This document shows positions 22,801 through 35,745 of a stretch of DNA of 64,000 bases, in pieces. Every line of letters starts with the position of its first letter. Position 1 is the stretch's first letter. Under the pieces are notes generated by a model, which worked only from the letters and a program-made list of their open reading frames with translations, was not told the DNA's origin and searched no databases. The translations under genes and the position numbers were made by a program. Source of the stretch: Mesostigma viride (lineage: Eukaryota > Streptophyta > Mesostigmatophyceae > Mesostigmatales > Mesostigmataceae); NCBI GenBank assembly GCA_009746045.1, contig RPFO01000156.1, forward strand, positions 6,350,947 through 6,414,946, given 5' to 3'.

Positions 22801-25800
22801 GGCAACTGCACACACATGTACACACACCGCGCACGCTTGGGGCGGCTGCACACACACGTACCTACACCGCGCACGCAAGGGGCGGCTGCACACACACGTA
22901 CATACACCGCGCACGCAAGGGGCAACTGCACACACATGTACATACACCGCGCAACCACGGGGCGGCTGCACACACACGTACACACACCGCGCACGCAAGG
23001 GGCAACTGCACACACACGTACATACACCATGCACGCAAGGGGCTGCACACACACTTACACACACCTTGCACGCAAGGGCCGGCATGCACACACACTGGCA
23101 TACACCGCGCACGCAAGGGGCGGCTGCACACACGTACATACACCGCGCACGCAAGGGGCGAGTGCACACACACGTACACACACCGCGCACGCAATTAAGG
23201 GACGGCTGCACACACACGTACATACACCGCGCACGCAAGGGGCAACGGCACTCACATGTACATACACCATGCACGCAAGGGGCGGCTGCACACACACGTA
23301 CACACACCATGCACGCAAGGAGCGACTTCACGCACAGGTACACACACCATGCACGCAAGGTTCGGCTGCACACACATGTACATCCACCGCGCACGCAAGG
23401 GGCGGCTGCACACACATGTACATACACCATGCACGCAAGGGGCGGCTGCACACACATGTACATCCACCGCGCACGCAAGGGGCGAGTGCACACACACGTA
23501 CACACACCGCGCACGCAAGGGGCGGCTGCACACACACGTACACACACCATGCACGCAATTGCCGGCATGCACACACACGTACATCCACCGCGCACGCTTG
23601 GGGCGGCTGCACACACACGTACACACACCGCGCACGCTTGGGGCGGCTGCACACACACGTACCTACACCGCGCACGCAAGGGGCGGCTGCACACACACGT
23701 ACATACACCGCGCACGCAAGGGGCAACTGCACACACACGTACATCCACCGCGCACGCAAGGGGCAACTGCACACACATGTACACACACCGCGCACGCTTG
23801 GGGCGGCTGCACACATACGTACCTACACCGCGCACGCAAGGGGCGGCTGCACACACACGTACATACACCGCGCACGCAAGGGGCAACTGCACACACATGT
23901 ACATACACCGCGCACGCAAGGGGCAACTGCACACACATGTACACACACCGCGCACGCAAGGGGCAACTGCACACACACGTACACACACCGCGCACGCTTG
24001 GGGCGGCTGCACACACATGTACCTACACCGCGCACGCAAGGGGCGGCTGCACACACACGTACATCCACCGCGCACGCAAGGGGCAACTGCACACACATGT
24101 ACACACACCGCGCACGCTTGGGGCAGCTGCACACACACGTACACACACCATGCACGCAATTGCCGGCATGCACACACATGTACACACACCGCGCACGCTT
24201 GGGGCGGCTGCACACACATGTACCTACACCGCGCACGCAAGGGGCGGCTGCACACACACGTACATCCACCGCGCACGCAAGGGGCAACTGCACACACATG
24301 TACACACACCGCGCACGCTTGGGGCAGCTGCACTCACATGTACACACACCGCACACGCAAGGGCCGGCTGCACACACACGTACATCCACCGCGCACGCAA
24401 GGGGCAACTGCACACACACGTACATACACCGCGCACGCAAGGGGCGGCTGCACACACACGTACACACACCGCGCACGCAAGGGGCAACTGCACACACATG
24501 TACACACACCGCGCACGCTTGGGGCGGCTGCACACACACGTACCTACACCGCGCACGCAAGGGGCGGCTGCACACACACGTACATCCACCGCGCACGCAA
24601 GGGGCAACTGCACACACATGTACACACACCGCGCACGCTTGGGGCAGCTGCACACACATGTACACACACCGCACACGCAAGGGCCGGCTGCACACACACG
24701 TACATCCACCGCGCACGCAAGGGGCAACTGCACACACACGTACATACACCGCGCACGCAAGGGGCGGCTGCACACACACGTACACACACCGCGCACGCAA
24801 GGGGCAACTGCACACACATGTACACACACCGCGCACGCTTGGGGCGGCTGCACACACACGTACCTACACCGCGCACGCAAGGGGCGGCTGCACACACACG
24901 TACATCCACCGCGCACGCAAGGGGCAACTGCACACACATGTACACACACCGCGCACGCTTGGGGCAGCTGCACTCACATGTACACACACCGCACACGCAA
25001 GGGCCGGCTGCACACACACGTACATCCACCGCGCACGCAAGGGGCAACTGCACACACACGTACATACACCGCGCACGCAAGGGGCGGCTGCACACACACG
25101 TACATACACCGCGCACGCAAGGGGCAACTGCACACACATGTACATACACCGCGCAACCACGGGGCGGCTGCACACACACGTACATACACCGCGCACGCAA
25201 GGGGCGGCTGCACACATACGTACCTACACCGCGCACGCAAGGGGCGACTGCACACCCATGTACATCCACCGCGCACGCAAGGGCCGGCTGCACACACACG
25301 TACACACACCATGCACGCAAGGGCCGGCTGCACACACACGTACATCCACCGCGCACGCAAGGGGCGGCTGCACACACACGTACACACACCGCGCACGCAA
25401 GGGGCAACTGCACACACATGTACACACACCGCGCACGCTTGGGGCGGCTGCACACACACGTACCTACACCGCGCACGCAAGGGCCGGCTGCACACACACG
25501 TACATACACCGCGCACGCAAGGGGCAACTGCACACACATGTACATACACCGCGCAACCACGGGGCGGCTGCACACACACGTACATACACCGCGCACGCTT
25601 GGGGCAGCTGCACTCACATGTACACACACCGCGCACGCAAGGGGCGACTGCACACACATGTACATCCACCGCGCACGCAAGGGCCGGCTGCACACACACG
25701 TACACACACCATGCACGCAAGGGCCGGCTGCACACACACGTACATCCACCGCGCACGCAAGGGCCGGCTGCACACACACGTACATACACCGCGCACGCAA

Positions 25801-27793
25801 GGGGCAACTGCACACACATGTACACACACCGCGCACGCAAGGGGCAACTGCACACACACGTACACACACCGCGCACGCTTGGGGCGGCTGCACACACACG
25901 TACCTACACCGCGCACGCAAGGGGCGGCTGCACACACACGTACATCCACCGCGCACGCAAGGGGCAACTGCACACACATGTACACACACCGCGCACGCTT
26001 GGGGCAGCTGCACTCACATGTACACACACCGCGCACGCAAGGGGCGGCTGCACACACACGTACATCCACCGCGCACGCAAGGGGCAACTGCACACACACG
26101 TACATCCACCGCGCACGCAAGGGGCGGCTGCACACACACGTACACACACCGCGCACGCAAGGGGCAACTGCACACACATGTACACACACCGCGCACGCTT
26201 GGGGCGGCTGCACACACACGTACCTACACCGCGCACGCAAGGGGCGGCTGCACACACACGTACATACACCGCGCACGCAAGGGGCAACTGCACACACACG
26301 TACATCCACCGCGCACGCAAGGGGCAACTGCACACACATGTACACACACCGCGCACGCTTGGGGCGGCTGCACACATACGTACCTACACCGCGCACGCAA
26401 GGGGCGGCTGCACACACACGTACATACACCGCGCACGCAAGGGGCAACTGCACACACATGTACATACACCGCGCACGCAAGGGGCAACTGCACACACATG
26501 TACACACACCGCGCACGCAAGGGGCAACTGCACACACACGTACACACACCGCGCACGCTTGGGGCGGCTGCACACACACGTACCTACACCGCGCACGCAA
26601 GGGGCGGCTGCACACACACGTACATCCACCGCGCACGCAAGGGGCAACTGCACACACATGTACACACACCGCGCACGCTTGGGGCAGCTGCACTCACATG
26701 TACACACACCGCGCACGCAAGGGCCGGCTGCACACACACGAAAAACCACCGCGCACGCAAGGGGCAACTGCACACACACGTACATCCACCGCGCACGCAA
26801 GGGGCGGCTGCACACACACGTACACACACCGCGCACGCAAGGGGCAACTGCACACACATGTACACACACCGCGCACGCTTGGGGCGGCTGCACACACACG
26901 TACCTACACCGCGCACGCAAGGGGCGGCTGCACACACACGTACATACACCGCGCACGCAAGGGGCAACTGCACACACATGTACATACACCGCGCAACCAC
27001 GGGGCGGCTGCACACACACGTACATACACCGCGCACGCAAGGGGCAACTGCACACACATGTACACACACCGCGCACGCTTGGGGCGGCTGCACACACACG
27101 TACCTACACCGCGCACGCAAGGGGCGGCTGCACACACACGTACATACACCGCGCACGCAAGGGGCAACTGCACACACATGTACATACACCGCGCAACCAC
27201 GGGGCGGCTGCACACACACGTACACACACCGCGCACGCAAGGGGCAGCTGCACACACACGTACATACACCATGCACGCAAGGGGCTGCACACACACTTAC
27301 ACACACCTTGCACGCAAGGGCCGGCATGCACACACACTGGCATACACCGCGCACGCAAGGGGCAACTGCACACACGTACATACACCGCGCACGCAAGGGG
27401 CGAGTGCACACACACGTACACACACCGCGCACGCAATTAAGGGACGGCTGCACACACACGTACATACACCGCGCACGCAAGGGGCAACGGCACTCACATG
27501 TACATACACCATGCACGCAAGGGGCGGCTGCACACACACGTACACACACCATGCACGCAAGGAGCGACTTCACGCACAGGTACACACACCATGCACGCAA
27601 GGTTCGGCTGCACACACACGTACATCCACCGCGCACGCAAGGGGCGGCTGCACACACATGTACATACACCATGCACGCAAGGGGCGGCTGCACACACCTG
27701 TACATCCACCGCGCACGCAAGGGGCGAGTGCACACACACGTACACACACCGCGCACGCAAGGGGCGGCTGCACACACACGTACACACACCATG
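19801..27793. repeat. 40-bp minisatellite, left part
   Basis: About 200 units of CACGTACATACACCGCGCAC plus GCAAGGGGCGGCTGCACACA with recurrent variants (CATGCACGC, CTTGGGGC, AACCACGGGG, GGCAACTG). Because 40 is not divisible by three and the unit lacks stops, all three forward frames and long stretches of the reverse frames stay open. Rare variants mark multi-kilobase higher-order copies: GAAAAACCACC at 22499 and 26741, and CAATTAAGGGACGG near 23190 and 27432. Confidence 0.96.
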
Positions 27794-27945
27794 AGTTGTA
27801 CAAGCTAATGCTTATACTTTTTATGCGCAAACCTTTTAGCTAAGGTTAACGCATATTCTTACATCCTGCGCAGGATGTAAGAATATGCGTTAACCTTAGC
27901 TAAAAGGTTTGCGCATAAAAAGTATAAGCATTAGCTTGTACAACT
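27794..27945. repeat. Left 152-bp perfect palindrome
   Basis: 76-bp arms match base for base with no spacer. The centre is CCTGC|GCAGG and the outer end is AGTTGTACAAGC. Could extrude as a cruciform or, as RNA, form a 76-bp hairpin. Confidence 0.97.
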
Positions 27946-27972
27946 TAGAACCAGCGCGGCGCGGAAGTCACG

Positions 27973-27983
27973 GGTTCGAAACC
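27973..27983 (+). promoter_or_regulatory. Pol III box B-like site / tRNA T-arm remnant
   Basis: GGTTCGAAACC matches the box B consensus. The surrounding CACGGGTTCGAAACCTCGTG can pair as a T-arm, followed by GGGGACA resembling an acceptor strand. No box A or 5' half is visible upstream. Confidence 0.4.
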
Positions 27984-28193
27984 TCGTGGGGACAGTGCCG
28001 AGTAGGGATTATTTGGGAGGATCCGCCGGGGCACCGGTCGGACCTAAATAATCGCCTAGCGAGGTAGATATCGAACCTGTTCCCGGGATTAATATCGAAT
28101 CAGTAATTCGATATCGAATTAGTAATTCGATGCGGAAGTAAAACCCTAGTTAGGGAGCCGCTTAATATTCCGCCCCAACGCGCAAAGGTTTTA

Positions 28194-28345
28194 AGTTGTA
28201 CAAGCTAATGCTTATACTTTTTATGCGCAAACCTTTTAGCTAAGGTTAACGCATATTCTTACATCCTGCGCAGGATGTAAGAATATGCGTTAACCTTAGC
28301 TAAAAGGTTTGCGCATAAAAAGTATAAGCATTAGCTTGTACAACT
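28194..28345. repeat. Right 152-bp perfect palindrome
   Basis: Identical to the left palindrome over all 152 bp. The interior sequence just before it (GCGCAAAGGTTTTA) resembles an inner segment of the palindrome (GCGCAAACCTTTTA). Confidence 0.97.
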
Positions 28346-31300
28346 CCATGCACGCAATTGCCGGCATGCACACACACGTACATCCACCGCGCACGCAAGG
28401 GGCAACTGCACACACATGTACACACACCGCGCACGCTTGGGGCAGCTGCACTCACATGTACACACACCGCGCACGCAAGGGCCGGCTGCACACACACGTA
28501 CATACACCGCGCACGCAAGGGGCAACTGCACACACATGTACACACACCGCGCACGCTTGGGGCAGCTGCACACACACGTACACACACCATGCACGCAATT
28601 GCCGGCTGCACACACACGTACATCCACCGCGCACGCAAGGGGCGGCTGCACACACACGTACACACACCATGCACGCAAGGGGCGGCTGCACACACACGTA
28701 CACACACCGCGCACGCAAGGGGCAACTGCACACACATGTACACACACCGCGCACGCTTGGGGCGGCTGCACACACACGTACCTACACCGCGCACGCAAGG
28801 GGCGGCTGCACACACATGTACACACACCGCGCACGCTTGGGGCGGCTGCACACACATGTACCTACACCGCGCACGCAAGGGGCGGCTGCACACACACGTA
28901 CATCCACCGCGCACGCAAGGGGCAACTGCACACACATGTACACACACCGCGCACGCAAGGGGCAGCTGCACACACATGTACACACACCGCACACGCAAGG
29001 GCCGGCTGCACACACACGTACATCCACCGCGCACGCAAGGGGCAACTGCACACACACGTACATACACCGCGCACGCAAGGGGCGGCTGCACACACACGTA
29101 CACACACCGCGCACGCAAGGGGCAACTGCACACACACGTACACACACCGCGCACGCTTGGGGCGGCTGCACACACACGTACCTACACCGCGCACGCAAGG
29201 GGCGGCTGCACACACACGTACATCCACCGCGCACGCAAGGGGCAACTGCACACACATGTACACACACCGCGCACGCTTGGGGCAGCTGCACTCACATGTA
29301 CACACACCGCGCACGCAAGGGGCGGCTGCACACACACGTACATCCACCGCGCACGCAAGGGGCAACTGCACACACACGTACATCCACCGCGCACGCAAGG
29401 GGCGGCTGCACACACACGTACACACACCGCGCACGCAAGGGGCAACTGCACACACATGTACACACACCGCGCACGCTTGGGGCGGCTGCACACACACGTA
29501 CCTACACCGCGCACGCAAGGGGCGGCTGCACACACACGTACATACACCGCGCACGCAAGGGGCAACTGCACACACATGTACATACACCGCGCACGCAAGG
29601 GGCAACTGCACACACATGTACACACACCGCGCACGCAAGGGGCAACTGCACACACACGTACACACACCGCGCACGCTTGGGGCGGCTGCACACACACGTA
29701 AATACACCGCGCACGCAAGGGGCGGCTGCACACACACGTACATCCACCGCGCACGCAAGGGGCAACTGCACACACATGTACACACACCGCGCACGCTTGG
29801 GGCAGCTGCACTCACATGTACACACACCGCGCACGCAAGGGCCGGCTGCACACACACGAAAAACCACCGCGCACGCAAGGGGCAACTGCACACACACGTA
29901 CATACACCGCGCACGCAAGGGGCGGCTGCACACACACGTACACACACCGCGCACGCAAGGGGCAACTGCACACACATGTACACACACCGCGCACGCTTGG
30001 GGCGGCTGCACACACACGTACCTACACCGCGCACGCAAGGGGCGGCTGCACACACACGTACATACACCGCGCACGCAAGGGGCAACTGCACACACATGTA
30101 CATACACCGCGCAACCACGGGGCGGCTGCACACACACGTACATACACCGCGCACGCAAGGGGCAACTGCACACACATGTACACACACCGCGCACGCTTGG
30201 GGCGGCTGCACACACACGTACCTACACCGCGCACGCAAGGGGCGGCTGCACACACACGTACATACACCGCGCACGCAAGGGGCAACTGCACACACATGTA
30301 CATACACCGCGCAACCACGGGGCGGCTGCACACACACGTACACACACCGCGCACGCAAGGGGCAGCTGCACACACACGTACATACACCATGCACGCAAGG
30401 GGCTGCACACACACTTACACACACCTTGCACGCAAGGGCCGGCATGCACACACACTGGCATACACCGCGCACGCAAGGGGCGGCTGCACACACGTACATA
30501 CACCGCGCACGCAAGGGGCGAGTGCACACACACGTACACACACCGCGCACGCAATTAAGGGACGGCTGCACACACACGTACATACACCGCGCACGCAAGG
30601 GGCAACGGCACTCACATGTACATACACCATGCACGCAAGGGGCGGCTGCACACACACGTACACACACCATGCACGCAAGGAGCGACTTCACGCACAGGTA
30701 CACACACCATGCACGCAAGGTTCGGCTGCACACACATGTACATCCACCGCGCACGCAAGGGGCGGCTGCACACACATGTACATACACCATGCACGCAAGG
30801 GGCGGCTGCACACACCTGTACATCCACCGCGCACGCAAGGGGCGAGTGCACACACACGTACACACACCGCGCACGCAAGGGGCGGCTGCACACACACGTA
30901 CACACACCATGCACGCAAGGGCCGGCATGCACACACAGTATACACACACCGCGCACGCAAGGGGCGGCTGCACACACACGTACATACACTGCGCACGCAA
31001 GGGGCTGCTGCACACACACTTACACTCACCATGCACGCAAGGGGCGGCTGCACACACACGTACATACACCGCGCACGCAAGGGACGGCTGCACACACACG
31101 TACATACACCGCGCACGCAAGGGGCAACTGCCCGCACATGTACATCCACCGCGCACGCAATTAAGGGACGGCTGCACACACACGTACATACACCGCGCAC
31201 GCAAGGGGCAACGGCACTCACATGGACATACACCATGCACGCAAGGGGCGGCTGCACACACACGTACATACACCGCGCACGCAAGGGGCTGCTGCACACA

Positions 31301-33850
31301 CACTTACACACACAATGCACGCAATTAGGGGCGACGGCACTCACATGTACATACTCTTGGGCGGCTGCACTCACATGTACATACACCGCGCATGCAAGGG
31401 GCAACTGCACACACACGTACACACACCATGCACGCAAGGGCCGGCATGCACACACACGTACATACACTGCGCACGCAAGGGGCAACTGCACACACACGTA
31501 CACACACCATGCACGGAAGGGACGGCTGCACTCACATGTACACACACCATGCACGCAAGGGCCGGCTGCACACACACGTACATACACCATGCACGCAAGG
31601 GGCTGCACACACACTTACACACCACCTTGCACGCAAGGGCCGGCATGCACACACACTGGCATACACCGCGCACGCAAGGGGCGGCTGCACACACGTACAT
31701 ACACCGCGCACGCAAGGGGCGAGTGCACACACACGTACACACACCGCGCACGCAATTAAGGGACGGCTGCACACACACGTACATACACCGCGCACGCAAG
31801 GGGCAACGGCACTCACATGTACATCCACCATGCACGCAAGGGGCGGCTGCACACACACGTACACACACCATGCACGCAAGGACAAGGATTCACACACATG
31901 TACACACACAAAGCACGCAAGGGGCTGCTGCACACACACGTACATACACCGCGCACGCAAGGGGCGGCTGCACTCACATGTACACACACCACGCACGCAA
32001 GGGGCGGCTGCACACACACGTACATACACTGCGCACGCACGGGGCGACTGCACACACATGTACATAAACCATGCACGCAAGGGGCGGCTGCACACACATG
32101 TACATACACCGCGCACGCAAGGGGCGAGTGCAAACACATGTACATACACCGCGCACGCAAGGACAAGGATGCACACACATGTACATACACCGCGCACGCA
32201 AGGGGCGGCTGCACACACACGTACATACACCGCGCACGCAAGGGGCGAGTGCGCACACACGTACATACACCGCGCACGCAAGGGGCGGCTGCACACACAC
32301 GTACATACACCGCGCACGCACGGGGCCAGTGCAAGCACATGTACATACACCATGCACGCAAGGGGCGGCTGCACACACATGTACATACACCGCGCACGCA
32401 AGGGGCGAGTGCAAACACATGTACATACACCGCGCACGCAAGGGGCAACTGCCCGCACATGTACATCCACCGCACACGCAAGGGGCGGCTGCACACACAT
32501 GTACATACACCGCGCACGCAAGGGGCGGCTGCACACACACGTACATACACCGCGCACGCAAGGGGCGAGTGCGCACACACGTACATACACCGCGCACGCA
32601 AGGGGGGCTGCACACACACGTACATACACCGCGCACGCAAGGGGCCAGTGCAAGCACATGTACATACACCATGCACGCAAGGGCCGGCATGCACAGAAAC
32701 GTACATACACCGCGCACGCAAGGGGCTGCTGCACACACACGTACACACACCATGCACGCACGGGGCGGCTGCACACACACGTACATCCACTGCGCACGCA
32801 CGGGGCCGGCGACTGCACACACATGTACATAAACCATGCACGCAAGGGGCGGCTGCACACACATGTACATCCACCGCGCACGCAAGGGGCGAGTGCAAAC
32901 ACATGTACATACACCGCGCACGCAAGGACAAGGATGCACACACATGTACATACACCGCGCACGCAAGGGGCGGCTGCACACGCACGTACATACACCGCGC
33001 ACGCAAGGGGCGGCTGCACACACACGTACATACACCGCGCACGCACGGGGCCAGTGCAAGCACATGTACATACACCATGCACGCAAGGGGCGGCTGCACA
33101 CACATGTACATACACCGCGCACGCAAGGGGCGAGTGCAAACACATGTACATACACCGCGCACGCAAGGGGCAACTGCCCGCACATGTACATCCACCGCGC
33201 ACGCAAGGGGCGGCTGCACACACATGTACACACACCATGCACGCAAGGACAAGGATGCACACACATGTACACACACCATGCACGCAAGGGGCGGCTGCAC
33301 ACACACGTACACACACCGCGCACGCAAGGGGCGAGTGCAAACACATGTACATACACCATGCACGCAAGGACAAGGATGCACACACATGTACACACACCAT
33401 GCACGCAAGGGGCGGCTGCACACACACGTACATACACAATGCACGGTTGGGGCGACGGCACTCACATGTACATACACCATGCACGCAAGGACAAGGATGC
33501 ACACACATGTACATACACCGCGCACGCAAGGGGCGGCTGCACACACACGTACATACACCGCGCACGCAAGGGGCGAGTGCGCACACACGTACATCCACCG
33601 CGCACGCAAGGGGCGGCTGCACACACACGTACATACACCGCGCACGCAATGGGCGAGTGCAAACACATGTACATACACCGCGCACGCAAGGGGCGGCTGC
33701 ACACACACGTACACACACCATGCACGCAAGGGCCGGCATGCACACACACGTACATACACCGCGCACGCAAGGGGCGGCTGCACAGAAACGTACACACACC
33801 GCGCACGCAAGGGCCGGCTGCACACACATGTACATACACCTTGCACGTAC
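28346..33850. repeat. 40-bp minisatellite, right part
   Basis: Continuation of the array for about 5.5 kb. The GAAAAACCACC marker recurs at 29859 and the CAATTAAGGGACGG marker at about 30550, 31149 and 31754. Right of about 31.8 kb the variants change (GACAAGGATGCACAC, GGGCGAGTGCAAACAC, GGCCAGTGCAAGC), so the edge is older or differently homogenised. Confidence 0.96.
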
Positions 33851-34020
33851 AACACACAACACACACACACAACAAAAAATTATATACACACACACACGCA
33901 CACGCACACGCACACGCACACGCACACGCACACGCACACGCACACGCACACGCACAACACACACAACACACACAACACACACACGCACACGTGAACAACA
34001 CACACACACAACAATTATAA
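33851..34020. repeat. CA-rich array with (CACACG)n core
   Basis: AACACACACAC-type sequence around about 60 bp of CACACG hexamers (33893-33953). In strand sense it is the reverse of the GT-rich tract at the other side of the minisatellite. 34021-34120 is unique AT-rich sequence. Confidence 0.9.
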
Positions 34021-34120
34021 TATTAGTGTAGTATATCAAACAAAATAGTAATAAAGTATTTGCAAGCGTACTTCGTGTGAATTATGTGTAGACGAGAATA
34101 GAAGCTAAACAAAACTCTAA

Positions 34121-34190
34121 TGGAGAAAGAGGGATTCGAACCCTTGGGAAAGTTACCCCATACATAGCATTCCACTCGGACATTTCTCCG
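34121..34190 (-). pseudogene. trnS: Decayed plastid-type trnS (probably GGA)
   Basis: On the minus strand the 70 bp starts CGGAGAAATGTCCGAGTGG and ends AGGGTTCGAATCCCTCTTTC plus TCCA. The acceptor strands GGAGAAA/TTTCTCC pair fully. The D-arm start, variable arm and T-arm match organellar serine tRNAs, and GCTATGTA fits the 3' side of a GGA anticodon arm. About 18-20 nt covering the rest of the D-loop, the 5' anticodon stem and the anticodon are missing, apparently between two TGG repeats, and the T-stem has an A-C mismatch. It cannot decode. A nuclear plastid-DNA relic is the likeliest reading. Mitochondrial origin is possible. Confidence 0.65.
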
Positions 34191-34204
34191 AAAAAAAGGT
34201 CACG

Positions 34205-34290
34205 TAAGCTAAGGGTGGAGAGTTAAGGGTGTAGGTTGTAGGATGTATGGTGTAGGGTGTAGGGTGTAGGGTGTAGGGTGTCTTGAGCTT
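34205..34290. repeat. Telomere-like tract, G-rich orientation
   Basis: Begins AGCTAAGGGTGGAGAGTTAAGGG-like and becomes four to five tandem GTGTAGG units. It resembles degenerate TTTAGGG and is oriented opposite to the tract at 17850-17890, so the two face outward from the satellite block. Confidence 0.5.
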
Positions 34291-34616
34291 TCTTTTTTGA
34301 GATCAATAGAGTCCCCTTCCATGATCATGTGCGTGATCTGGTTATGATTTTCATCTATGGCGTGTGTGGCCACATCGTGTATTTACAACTTTCTAGCCAT
34401 GGATAACTAGGTAACCATAAATTGGTTACCATGATAACTAGGTAAAAACGTGTTGGTTTCAGAATACATGTGATCGCTGCATTGTCATCTACAATGTACA
34501 AATCAATCACGGATTTCGGGGCTACGGATTTCGGGGCTAAGTTTTTGTGGGTAGAGATTGGCAAGGGTGTCTTTATCTTGCCACTTGGTCACTTGGTGTG
34601 CATTACGTCTGTTCTT

Positions 34617-34936
34617 GCGTTGGAGTCAAAAAACTGTCCGTGTGTGGTGGTGGACTTTTCCTCACGGGCAGTCGCCATATGTCATACAAGCACTTGTTCG
34701 GCGTACCACTAGCTCATGTATGTCACCATTGTAATTTTGCGTTGTAACAGCATTTCTCGGAGCCAACGGCCGTTGGACTCAAAAAACTGACCGTGTGTGG
34801 TGGTGGACTTTTCCTCACGGGCAGTCGCCATATGTCATACAAGCACTTGTTCGGCGTACCACTAGCTCGTGGATGTCACCATTGTAATTTTGAGTTGTAA
34901 CAGCATTTCTCGGAGCCAACGGCCGTTGGACTTCGA
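34617..34936 (+). repeat. About 154-bp tandem duplication ending in CCAACGGCCGTTGG
   Basis: Two copies of CTGWCCGTGTGTGGTGGTGG through TGTAACAGCATTTCTCGGAG, each closed by a core at 34763 or 34916. A half core (GCGTTGGAGTCAAAAAACTG) precedes the first copy, so the core is the junction of the duplication. Nearby, 34505-34535 has a 15-bp tandem ACGGATTTCGGGGCT. Confidence 0.85.
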
Positions 34937-35173
34937 AAAACTGATAGCCTTGTCTGAAGGTGTGTGCGTGAATGGCACATGTGCATCGTCGGGGGGAGTT
35001 TTCTCAAGAGCCACATGTGGTAGTGTAAGGTGGGCATGCTTAGTGCGTACGGGTGGGAGGGACAAGAGGTGCAGAAGTTGACGGCTTTTGACCTTGGGAA
35101 ATGACACGGCACACATAAGACAACAAAGTGATAATTTTAATGTCTTTACTGGTGTACTGTCAATTTCTCCGAG

Positions 35174-35187
35174 CCAACGGCCGTTGG
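35174..35187. repeat. Single CCAACGGCCGTTGG core
   Basis: In TTTCTCCGAG-core-ACTCTCGAAAC. Variant cores follow at 35429-35442 (TCAACGGCCGTTGG) and 36485-36498 (CCGACGGCCGTTGG, right flank GGATTGGAAA). The rest of 35190-36600 has no supportable gene. Confidence 0.85.
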
Positions 35188-35745
35188 ACTCTCGAAACTC
35201 TCCTGTCTACAAAGTGTGTGCGTGCGATGGCACTTGTTCCATGTGCCGGGGGGGGGTGAGAAATCTGTCGTTCATTAATTTGTGCCTCGTCGGGGTGGGC
35301 ATGCATGAATTTGTGCCTCGTCGGGGTGGACATGCATGAAAGCATTTTCATTGGTACTCGGGGTTCAATATTTTTGTCTTGCTGTTGAAACGTCGACGTG
35401 CTCTTCTCCTGCTCTTTTTTTTTCCTACTCAACGGCCGTTGGTGCTTTTAAACTTGCCCAGCGTTATGACTAGGATGCCCTTCTTTACTGCTAGCCACCG
35501 CCCCTTGTGTACAATGCTAGAATTAGGCCGGGGTAATGGTACACGTCCACCGCGTCCCCAGTGCAAGGTTCGTGAATGCGCTGGTTCGTAAAAAATTCGG
35601 CACTTGGAAGGTTCGAACACCTGACCCCACTTTCGTTATTTCAACATGCCCTGAACGAAAAAGCTGCGTAAAGGATACATTAACCGTTCCCTGTTATTCT
35701 TGATTATATTATTGCGATATCATGGACGTACACACGCGGTTGGTG

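Larger units (their letters stand above)
27794..28345. mobile_element. 552-bp element with twin 152-bp perfect palindromes
   Basis: The element sits in the 40-bp minisatellite with CCATG duplicated at 27789-27793 and 28346-28350. Its two ends are the same 152-bp sequence (27794-27945 and 28194-28345). Each is itself a perfect inverted repeat of 76-bp arms with centres at 27869/27870 and 28269/28270. The ends are therefore direct and inverted repeats at once. The 248-bp interior has an exact box B (GGTTCGAAACC), a 16-bp palindrome AATTCGATATCGAATT at 28105-28120 and no open frame of note. It lacks TG...CA ends and a clear primer site or polypurine tract, so LTR/TRIM is doubtful. A fold-back DNA element is possible. 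I cannot assign a class. Confidence 0.85.

Noticed and set aside
19751-27843. Very long forward open frames (over 2,600 codons) in the 40-bp array
   Set aside because: The unit has no stop codon in any forward phase, so length carries no evidence. There is no domain, and composition tracks the DNA repeat.
27794-28345. Ordinary LTR or TRIM element
   Set aside because: The 5-bp duplication fits, but the ends are AG...CT, perfectly palindromic, and no primer site or polypurine tract is clear.
19801-33850. CRISPR-like array
   Set aside because: Continuous 40-bp tandem repeat without unique spacers, in a eukaryotic genome.
19771-33870. Cysteine-rich minus-strand frames resembling secreted cysteine-rich peptides
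   Set aside because: They are the reverse reading of the same satellite, with periodic CVCS and RPLRARC blocks. No gene structure.
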